From Colwellia sp. RSH04 (GTDB lineage: Bacteria; Pseudomonadota; Gammaproteobacteria; Enterobacterales; Alteromonadaceae), in assembly GCF_003545765.1 (NCBI RefSeq), contig NZ_QXIO01000001.1:620001-684000 (forward strand): DNA of 64,000 bases, written 5' to 3'. The notes beneath the pieces were generated by a model that made no database searches, was not told the DNA's origin, and saw only the letters and a list, made by a program, of their open reading frames with translations. The position numbers and the translations under genes were made by a program. Position 1 is the first letter of the stretch; every line of letters starts with the position of its first letter. Shown here piece after piece: positions 57,867-64,000 of the stretch.

Positions 57867-59159
57867 TTAAGCGTTTTGCTCACGTTCAATGGCACGATAA
57901 GCAATATCTGTTCTAAACTCAACACCTTGCCAAGTAATCTGATGTAACAACTCATAAGCGGTTTTTTGCGCTTCGGTAACATTGTTACCTAATGCCGTTG
58001 CACAAAGTACACGACCACCAGCAGTTACAACTTCACCTTGCTCATTTAAAGCAGTACCTGCGTGGAAGGTTTTAGCTGACTCATTTGTATTAGTCGTTAA
58101 ACCAGAAATAACATCACCTTTAGGGTAGTTAGCTGGGTAACCTTGTGCAGCCAAAACCACACCAACAGCAGCACGGCTATCAAATTCAATGGTGGCTTTA
58201 TCTAACTCGCCACGTGCCGCGGCTAAACACAGCTCAACTAAATCAGATTGTAAACGCATCATAATCGGTTGTGTTTCAGGATCACCGAAACGACAGTTAT
58301 ATTCAATCACGTTTGGCGTTCCATCAGCAGCAATCATTAAACCAGCATATAAAAAGCCAGAGTATGGTGCATCTTCATTAGCCATACCTTCAACAGTTGG
58401 CATAATAACTTCAGCCATAATACGATCATGAATTTCTGGTGTTACTACTGGTGCAGGTGAATAAGCGCCCATGCCACCTGTATTAGGACCTAAATCACCA
58501 TTTAATGCGCGTTTATGATCTTGGCTAGTCGCCATAGGTAAAACATTTTTACCATCGACCATCACAATAAAGCTTGCTTCTTCACCTTCAAGAAATTCTT
58601 CAATAACAACACGGTGACCTGCATCGCCAAAAGCATTACCTGCAAGCATGTCTTTAATTGCTGCTTCAGCTTCTTCAAGTGTTAATGCAACAATAACGCC
58701 TTTACCCGCTGCTAAGCCGTCAGCTTTAACAACAATAGGTGCTCCTTGTTCACGCACATAAGCTAGCGCAGGTTCAACTTCAACAAAGTTAGCATAACTA
58801 CCTGTTGGAATTTTGTTGCGCGCTAAGAAGTCTTTAGTGAAAGATTTAGAGCCTTCAAGTTGAGCAGCCTTCGCGCTTGGACCAAAAATAGCTAAACCTT
58901 GAGCTTGAAATGCATCAACAACACCATCAACTAATGGTTGCTCAGGGCCAACAATAGTTAAAGCAATGTCTTCTTTTTTAGCAAAATCGACCAGTGCATC
59001 TAAATCGCCAACACTTATTGCAACGTTTTCTAACTTTGCTTCTGTTGCCGTACCTGCATTACCTGGCGCGACAAAAACTTTACTTACTTGAGATGATTGT
59101 GCCGCTTTCCACGCTAAAGCATGCTCACGACCACCACTACCAATAACTAAAATGTTCAT
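57867..59159 (-). CDS. purD: Phosphoribosylamine--glycine ligase
   Basis: GARS (430 residues, standard) makes glycinamide ribonucleotide, the second step of purine synthesis. ATP-grasp features are visible: MNILVIGSGGREHALAWK, KADGLAAGKGVIVA, the ATP-binding EEFLEGEEASFIVM and the metal-binding NCRFGDPETQ. In gammaproteobacteria purD usually follows purH directly; here a methyltransferase gene and a long spacer separate the two, though all read the same way. Confidence 0.97.
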   Translation of the reverse strand: MNILVIGSGGREHALAWKAAQSSQVSKVFVAPGNAGTATEAKLENVAISVGDLDALVDFAKKEDIALTIVGPEQPLVDGVVDAFQAQGLAIFGPSAKAAQLEGSKSFTKDFLARNKIPTGSYANFVEVEPALAYVREQGAPIVVKADGLAAGKGVIVALTLEEAEAAIKDMLAGNAFGDAGHRVVIEEFLEGEEASFIVMVDGKNVLPMATSQDHKRALNGDLGPNTGGMGAYSPAPVVTPEIHDRIMAEVIMPTVEGMANEDAPYSGFLYAGLMIAADGTPNVIEYNCRFGDPETQPIMMRLQSDLVELCLAAARGELDKATIEFDSRAAVGVVLAAQGYPANYPKGDVISGLTTNTNESAKTFHAGTALNEQGEVVTAGGRVLCATALGNNVTEAQKTAYELLHQITWQGVEFRTDIAYRAIEREQNA

Positions 59160-59194
59160 TTACTGTTCCTATTTTTACCCAAACGCTTTAAGCA

Positions 59195-60028
59195 TTACTT
59201 ACTTTCGGGTTTAACAAATTTTAAAGTCATACGATCGCTTTCGCCAATCGCTAAATATTTTTCTTTATCTTTATCTTCTAAAGCTAAACGTGGTGGTAAT
59301 GTCCACACACCTTTTGGATGCAACGTTGTATCTTTAGCGTTAGCATTCACTTCACTAGAGCCTGCAAATCTAAAACCAGCTGCTTTGGCTTGTTTAATTG
59401 TTTTTGCTTCTGATACGTAACCACGTGATTTTTCTTCATCGCCGCCCGCTGGTAATCTATGCTCTACTACACCTAAAACGCCGCCTGCTTTTAATGCGTT
59501 AAAAGCATCTTTAAAAACTTGCTCAACACCTTCATCTTTCCAGTTATGCAAGTTTCTAAAGGTTAACACTAAGTCAGCACTACCTTGTGGGGCTAATTCA
59601 CTTTGTTTACGTGGAACAAAGTCAGTTAATATCACTTCACTAAACACAACGTTTGAAGCCAGTTTCTTTTCTAGTTTTTTACGTGACTTGCTATAGTAAT
59701 TATCTTCACCTGTGTCCGGATAATGTGCACCGTATAACTTACCCGTTCCTTTTAAGGCAGGCGCTAATATTTCAGTATACCAACCACCGCCAGGGGTAAT
59801 TTCTACTACCGTCATGTTTGAATTAAAACCGAAGAAACTTAACGTTTCTACTGGATTACGGTATTGATCACGCGCTTTATTGTCAGCTGAGCGATGTTCA
59901 CCTGCAACCGCTTTCTCAAGCTTAGCGTCGTGATGAATATGGGCTGAAGCGTTTAAGCCTACTAATGCACTACACGCTAACGTAGCAGAGATAATAATAG
60001 ATTTTAAGTTGTTCTTTTTTAATAACAT
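59195..60028 (-). CDS. Exported class I methyltransferase-like protein (COG4798 type)
   Basis: I prefer the ATG at 60028; one four codons upstream is possible. The signal peptide is LKSIIISATLACSALVGLNASAH, unusual for a methyltransferase fold. The SAM-binding strand is MTVVEITPGGGWYTEILAPALKG, with LVLTFRNLHNWKDEGVEQVFKDAFNALKAGGVLGVVEHR at the second half. The family is annotated as predicted methyltransferase and its periplasmic substrate is unknown. It lies between purH and purD, 35 bases before purD. Confidence 0.8.
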   Translation of the reverse strand: MLLKKNNLKSIIISATLACSALVGLNASAHIHHDAKLEKAVAGEHRSADNKARDQYRNPVETLSFFGFNSNMTVVEITPGGGWYTEILAPALKGTGKLYGAHYPDTGEDNYYSKSRKKLEKKLASNVVFSEVILTDFVPRKQSELAPQGSADLVLTFRNLHNWKDEGVEQVFKDAFNALKAGGVLGVVEHRLPAGGDEEKSRGYVSEAKTIKQAKAAGFRFAGSSEVNANAKDTTLHPKGVWTLPPRLALEDKDKEKYLAIGESDRMTLKFVKPESK

Positions 60029-60300
60029 AACTATTTCCATTGTTGAGTTTTAAACCAAAATTTTATCTGAAAATCAGACCTTTGATTAAGGCTTTTAATT
60101 TCAACCAACATTTATAGCAGATTTTAAATAAAGAAACAGCGCTGTTTAAAAACAATAAACAACACTGCTTTAGTTTATTTGTAACAAGACTTCTTCAAGT
60201 GATAGAAGTACTTGTATACATGAACACCCTATTCAACATAAGTAGCCGAATATTTAGCGGCATTACTTACTATCAATGAAAACTATTTAAGCTGTTACCT

Positions 60301-60364
60301 TCAATTTATAGGAGAGCGCACGGAGCTGACACTAGTCAGTGAGTACGCTCGACAACCAAATTGA
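60301..60364. other. Structured palindromic element, copy 1
   Basis: Nested helices: TCAATTT/AAATTGA (60301-60307 with 60358-60364), GAGCG/CGCTC (60314-60318 with 60346-60350), and CTGAC/GTCAG around an ACTA loop (60326-60339). Between the two upper helices are CACGGAG on the left and TGAGTA on the right. The same internal-loop strands occur in copy 2 with different paired bases. Nothing gene-like lies elsewhere in the 466-base gap 60041-60506. Confidence 0.75.
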
Positions 60365-60407
60365 TGGCTAACAACAAGCACACATTGCATTAATGAAGAT
60401 TTTATAA

Positions 60408-60492
60408 GTTGAGAGGTTTAAATTTAAAGACAAAAGCACGGAGCGTATGACTATACGTGAGTACTTTTAACGAATAAATTTGGCCTCTCAAC
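60408..60492. other. Structured palindromic element, copy 2
   Basis: Outer helix GTTGAGAGG/CCTCTCAAC (60408-60416 with 60484-60492), middle helix AAAAG/CTTTT (60432-60436 with 60464-60468), and upper helix CGTAT/ATACG with a GACT loop (60444-60457). The internal strands CACGGAG and TGAGTA are identical to copy 1, while every base pair of both flanking five-pair helices differs compatibly or is kept paired. It ends 15 bases after the purH stop but has no T-run. Confidence 0.75.
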
Positions 60493-60506
60493 GACTAAAA
60501 TCGTAA

Positions 60507-62108
60507 TTAATGGCGGAAGTGACGCATCCCGGTAAACACCATAGCAATGTTATGCTCATCTGCGGCGGCAATAACTTCATCATCACGCATTGAACCACCT
60601 GGCTGAATTACGGCAGTAATACCTGCTTCAGCAGCTGCATCTAAACCATCACGGAATGGAAAGAAGGCATCAGACGCCATGACTGAACCTTTTACTTCTA
60701 GGTTTTCATCAGCAGCTTTAATGCCCGCAACTTTTGCTGAATAAACACGGCTCATTTGACCTGCACCAACACCAATGGTCATGCTGTTTTTAACATAAAC
60801 AATCGCGTTAGACTTAACGTATTTCGCAACTTTCCAACAAAATTGTAAATCGCGCATTTCTTCTTCTGAAGGTTGACGTTTAGTCACTACTTTTAAATCA
60901 CTGCTAGCTACTTTACCTTGATCGCGGTCTTGTAATAACAAACCACCATTGACACGCTTGTAATCTAAGCCTGTAGTTTGGTTATCCCACTGACCACATT
61001 CTAATAAACGAACATTTGGCTTAGCGGCAACAATTTGTGCTGCAGCGTCAGAAATACTTGGCGCAATAATCACCTCAACGAATTGACGAGAAACAATTGC
61101 TTCAGCGGTATCTGCATCTAGCTCACGGTTAAAGGCAATAATACCACCAAAAGCAGAAGTAGGGTCAGTTTTAAAAGCGCTATCGTATGCCGCTAAAATG
61201 TTATCACCAATAGCTACGCCACACGGGTTAGCATGTTTAACAATAACACACGCCGCTTCATCAAATTCTTTAACGCACTCTAATGCAGCATCGGTATCTG
61301 CAATATTGTTGTAAGATAACGCTTTTCCTTGAATTTGTTTTGCTGTTGATACTGACGCTTCTGTTGGGTTTGCTTCAACATAAAAAGCAGCATCTTGGTG
61401 AGAGTTTTCACCGTAGCGTAAATCTTGTGATTTAACGAACTGACTATTGAATGTACGCGGGAATTTCGCTTTCTCTTGAAATGAAGGAGTTGCTTCATTG
61501 TCGCCGTAAGCAGGTAACATTTTACCAAAGTAGTTGGCAATCATACCATCGTAGCTTGCTGTGTGTTCATAAGCAGCAATCGCTAAATCAAAACGTGTTT
61601 GATATGTTAATGACTCATCATTGTTTGCCATTTCAGCTAATACACGGTCGTAATCGCTTGCGTTAACAACAATTGTTACGTCTTTGTGATTCTTCGCTGC
61701 TGCACGAACCATAGTTGGTCCGCCAATATCGATGTTTTCAATCGCATTTTCTAAGGTACAGTTTTCATCACTCACTGCATTAGCAAATGGGTAAAGGTTA
61801 ACCACAACCATATCAATCGCGCTGATATCATTTTCGCTCATTACTACTTCGTCAGTACCACGACGCGCTAAAATACCACCATGTACCTTAGGGTGTAATG
61901 TTTTAACGCGGCCATCCATAATTTCTGGGTGACCTGTGTAATCAGACACTTCAGTTACTTTAATGCCGTTCTCAGCTAATAATTTTGCTGTGCCACCCGT
62001 AGATAAAAGATCAACACCTTTTTCGCTTAGGCTTTTAGCAAACTCAACAATACCTGTTTTGTCAGATACACTTAAAAGTGCGCGTTTAATTGGACGTGGA
62101 TTATCCAT
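60507..62108 (-). CDS. purH: Bifunctional AICAR transformylase / IMP cyclohydrolase
   Basis: A 533-residue enzyme for the last two purine steps. The N-terminal MGS-like cyclohydrolase domain has [18 protein letters not shown] and [17 protein letters not shown]. The transformylase domain has [30 protein letters not shown] (the Lys-His catalytic pair) and [11 protein letters not shown]. It ends in the usual GMRHFRH. First gene of the purH-methyltransferase-purD series. Confidence 0.98.
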   Translation of the reverse strand: MDNPRPIKRALLSVSDKTGIVEFAKSLSEKGVDLLSTGGTAKLLAENGIKVTEVSDYTGHPEIMDGRVKTLHPKVHGGILARRGTDEVVMSENDISAIDMVVVNLYPFANAVSDENCTLENAIENIDIGGPTMVRAAAKNHKDVTIVVNASDYDRVLAEMANNDESLTYQTRFDLAIAAYEHTASYDGMIANYFGKMLPAYGDNEATPSFQEKAKFPRTFNSQFVKSQDLRYGENSHQDAAFYVEANPTEASVSTAKQIQGKALSYNNIADTDAALECVKEFDEAACVIVKHANPCGVAIGDNILAAYDSAFKTDPTSAFGGIIAFNRELDADTAEAIVSRQFVEVIIAPSISDAAAQIVAAKPNVRLLECGQWDNQTTGLDYKRVNGGLLLQDRDQGKVASSDLKVVTKRQPSEEEMRDLQFCWKVAKYVKSNAIVYVKNSMTIGVGAGQMSRVYSAKVAGIKAADENLEVKGSVMASDAFFPFRDGLDAAAEAGITAVIQPGGSMRDDEVIAAADEHNIAMVFTGMRHFRH

Positions 62109-62208
62109 TGTTTATTTACCTTATAATGTTTAAATACTAATTCTTTATTGCTGTGTTTAGCTCATTTCATTTGGACTTATAACCAGAAAACACAGAGCAT
62201 ATAAACGA

Positions 62209-62231
62209 TAAAAGCACCCGAGGGTGCTTTT
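62209..62231 (-). terminator. Terminator after fis
   Basis: AAAAGCACCC and GGGTGCTTTT pair around a GA core (62210-62231), 18 bases after the fis stop. It separates dusB-fis from purH. Confidence 0.85.
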
Positions 62232-62248
62232 ATGTTAAAAAGTCGATA

Positions 62249-62536
62249 TTAGTTCATACCGTATTTTTTTAATTTCTTACGTAATGTTCCGCGGTTAATG
62301 CCTAACAAGTTTGCTGCACGCGTTTGGTTACCGCGCGTATACTTCATTACTTCTTCAAGCATCGGTGCTTCAATTTCACTTAATACAAGGTCATACATGT
62401 CATCAACATCGTTACCATTTAATTGTGATAAGTAGTTGCTGATAGCTATTTTCGCTTGAGTACGCAATGGTGAAGTTTTAGTTTGCGTTTGAATATCGCC
62501 AGTAATAAATGGAGAAGAAACATTTTGTTCGAACAT
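62249..62536 (-). CDS. fis: DNA-binding protein Fis
   Basis: A 95-residue nucleoid protein that bends DNA, activates rRNA promoters and assists site-specific inversion. The C-terminal helix-turn-helix [33 protein letters not shown] is almost the E. coli sequence. The N-terminal beta-hairpin region is present ([25 protein letters not shown]). It follows dusB by 59 bases, the conserved dusB-fis operon. Confidence 0.97.
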   Translation of the reverse strand: MFEQNVSSPFITGDIQTQTKTSPLRTQAKIAISNYLSQLNGNDVDDMYDLVLSEIEAPMLEEVMKYTRGNQTRAANLLGINRGTLRKKLKKYGMN

Positions 62537-62595
62537 ATGATATAACTCTTTGTAAATTAAATAATTGTAAAAAATAAATAGCGTTTAATTAGCTA

Positions 62596-63603
62596 CTAAC
62601 CAGTAAAGCCATCTAGGAATAAGTTAAGGGCGTCAAGTTGGTCACTCTCTGCCTCTAACCCATTAAATTTTGCTCTAAACACCTTGCCTTGATCCTCGGT
62701 AAAAGATTCACTAAACCCCTCATTTAACGCAGAGAGTGTTTGTATATACCAAGACACATGCTTACGGGCGAATCGCACACCCTTAAAATCACCGTAAAAC
62801 TGATGCAACTCATTAACATGAGCTAACACAATGGCACGTACTTCATCCAATGAAGGCGTTTTCAACTTATTGCCTGTGGCTAAGAAATGATTAATTTCTC
62901 TAAAAAACCACGGACGACCTTGAGCACCACGACCAATCATAATGGCATCAGCTTGGGTGTGATGTAATACCTGTTCGGCTTTTTCAACCGTGGTAATATC
63001 ACCGTTAGCCACTACGGGTATTGAAATAGCCTGTTTAATTGCTTTAATCGTGTCGTATTCCGCATTACCTTTATAAAAGTCATTACGTGTTCGACCATGT
63101 ACTGCTAATGAAGCAATACCGTTATCTTCAGCAATTTTTGCTATTTCAATGCCATTGCGGCTATTTTCGCACCAACCTGTACGAATTTTTAACGTCACCG
63201 GTATATCTACCGCTTGCACCACAGATTTAACAATTGCTTCAACCTGCGTTGGCTCTTTTAATAGCGCAGAACCCGCTAACTTTTTATTTACCTTTTTTGC
63301 TGGGCAGCCCATATTAATATCAATAATCTGTGCGCCATTCTCAGCATTAACTTTTGCAGCAAAAGCCATTTCTTCAGGGCAACTACCAGCAATTTGTACT
63401 GACTGAATTCCTGCTTCTTTGCAATGCACTGTACGTTGTTTAGATTTATCGGTATTCCAAACTTTAGGATTAGACGAAATCATTTCTGAAACAGCTAAAC
63501 CTGCACCTAACTGACAACATAATTGCCTAAAAGGTTGATCAGTAATGCCTGCCATTGGAGCAAGTATTACCTGACTATTTAATTGATACGGACCTATCTT
63601 CAC
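62596..63603 (-). CDS. dusB: tRNA-dihydrouridine synthase B
   Basis: A 335-residue FMN enzyme that reduces U17 in tRNA. VILAPMAGITDQPFRQLCCQLGAGLAVSEMISSNP is the DusB entry strand. The catalytic Cys lies in IDINMGCPAKKVNKKLAGSALL, and VHGRTRNDFYKGNAEYD and ANGDI bind FMN and tRNA. It opens the operon with fis. The 281-base region to the divergent gene at 63885 holds its promoter; TTGACA occurs twice there on the plus strand (63715 and 63773), but without good -10 partners. Confidence 0.96.
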   Translation of the reverse strand: MKIGPYQLNSQVILAPMAGITDQPFRQLCCQLGAGLAVSEMISSNPKVWNTDKSKQRTVHCKEAGIQSVQIAGSCPEEMAFAAKVNAENGAQIIDINMGCPAKKVNKKLAGSALLKEPTQVEAIVKSVVQAVDIPVTLKIRTGWCENSRNGIEIAKIAEDNGIASLAVHGRTRNDFYKGNAEYDTIKAIKQAISIPVVANGDITTVEKAEQVLHHTQADAIMIGRGAQGRPWFFREINHFLATGNKLKTPSLDEVRAIVLAHVNELHQFYGDFKGVRFARKHVSWYIQTLSALNEGFSESFTEDQGKVFRAKFNGLEAESDQLDALNLFLDGFTG

Positions 63604-63884
63604 ACTGTTGCTTTTTTGAGCTGCTAGTCAAAAGGGCGCTAAGTTTACGTGTTTTTTTTTCAATTGGAAAGCATAGAATTTGAACAATTTTTAACTTTTT
63701 TCCACTTTTTAATGTTGACATTTGCCAAAGTTTTAAAGTGGATACAAAACGTACAATTACTTAACAAATATGTTGACATTAGTCACAAAAAAGTCTTTGA
63801 AGTATTTGCTCGAATTAATAGCTACATTATGGCAAGGTAAAGGGCTAGAACATTCATGCTAAGTTAATAAAATACAATAAAATT

Positions 63885-64000
63885 ATGCATACATCATTAA
63901 AGTTACCCATCACTAATGTATATGGAAAAGGCGATTACAGTGTTGTAATACATTTAGGCAGTGAACAAGCCCCCGTTAATTTATTGCTTGATACTGGCAG
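63885..64000 (+). CDS. Pepsin-like aspartic protease, N-terminal fragment
   Basis: The frame opens at ATG 63885, reads MHTSLKLPITNVYGKGDYSV and continues VVIHLGSEQAPVNLLLDTGS to the window end. The order of short strand, small-polar turn and LLLDTGS matches the first half-site of the pepsin (A1) family, where DTG carries the catalytic Asp. No signal peptide is seen, as in the few known bacterial pepsins such as shewasin from Shewanella; Colwellia also has one. Only 38 complete codons are visible, so the second DTG cannot be checked. Confidence 0.7.
   Translation, partial: MHTSLKLPITNVYGKGDYSVVIHLGSEQAPVNLLLDTG

Noticed and set aside
63649-63840. 63-codon plus-strand frame before the pepsin-like gene
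   Set aside because: It is Phe-rich and low in complexity, without ribosome site or family resemblance, and lies in an AT-rich promoter region.

Overview
The window reads as chromosomal DNA of a marine gammaproteobacterium of the Alteromonadales, most like Colwellia or Thalassotalea. This rests on the AT-rich composition, the dusB-fis pair, a second-type EF-G, a long-form urocanate hydratase, a single-chain molybdenum hydroxylase and the start of a pepsin-like protease at the right edge. The assignment comes from protein recognition, not a database search. No tRNA, rRNA or CRISPR array was seen.

Layout. 1-1.7 kb: two overlapping tyrosine-recombinase-type genes, the end of an integrated element abutting ssb. 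1.8-14 kb: ssb, a hotdog thioesterase, a secreted amidohydrolase, an Omp85-like outer-membrane protein, pssA, fadH, a GreA/GreB-like protein, a YajR-type MFS transporter and a DASS anion transporter. A 268-bp MITE-like element lies just before uvrA. 14-25 kb: uvrA, a GNAT, a split membrane/spermidine-synthase-like pair, a collagenase-like lipoprotein, prpE, rluF and a GDPD phosphodiesterase. 25-32 kb: the histidine-degradation locus hutI / hutC / hutUH with a palindromic operator, plus a divergent LysR gene. 32-37 kb: a PAS protein, dusC, small envelope genes, a GNAT-thioesterase fusion and another spermidine-synthase-like protein.

37-45 kb: the complete S10 ribosomal operon (rpsJ to rpsQ, minus strand). 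It has a terminator-like hairpin in its leader and three tandem 152-bp-spaced copies of the rpsQ tail plus terminator at its end. It is not followed by the spc operon. A divergent fusA-type gene sits upstream behind a leader with a perfect 20-bp inverted repeat. 45-55 kb: an unusual minus-strand cluster of XdhC, a 1506-residue one-chain molybdenum hydroxylase, a phospholipase-C-type phosphoesterase, a one-heme c-type protein and a DUF2608 protein. 55-58 kb: a decayed DUF2278 gene, then ybjQ paralogues coupled through an unlisted 17-residue membrane peptide to an M48 protease. 58-64 kb: purH and purD separated by a methyltransferase gene and two covarying hairpins, then dusB-fis and the first codons of a pepsin-family protease.

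Most of the window is ordinary core metabolism. The less explained signals are the covarying hairpin pair at 60.3-60.5 kb, the rpsQ-tail repeats, the fusA leader hairpin, the 17-residue coupled peptide, the molybdenum hydroxylase cluster and the recombinase module at the left edge.
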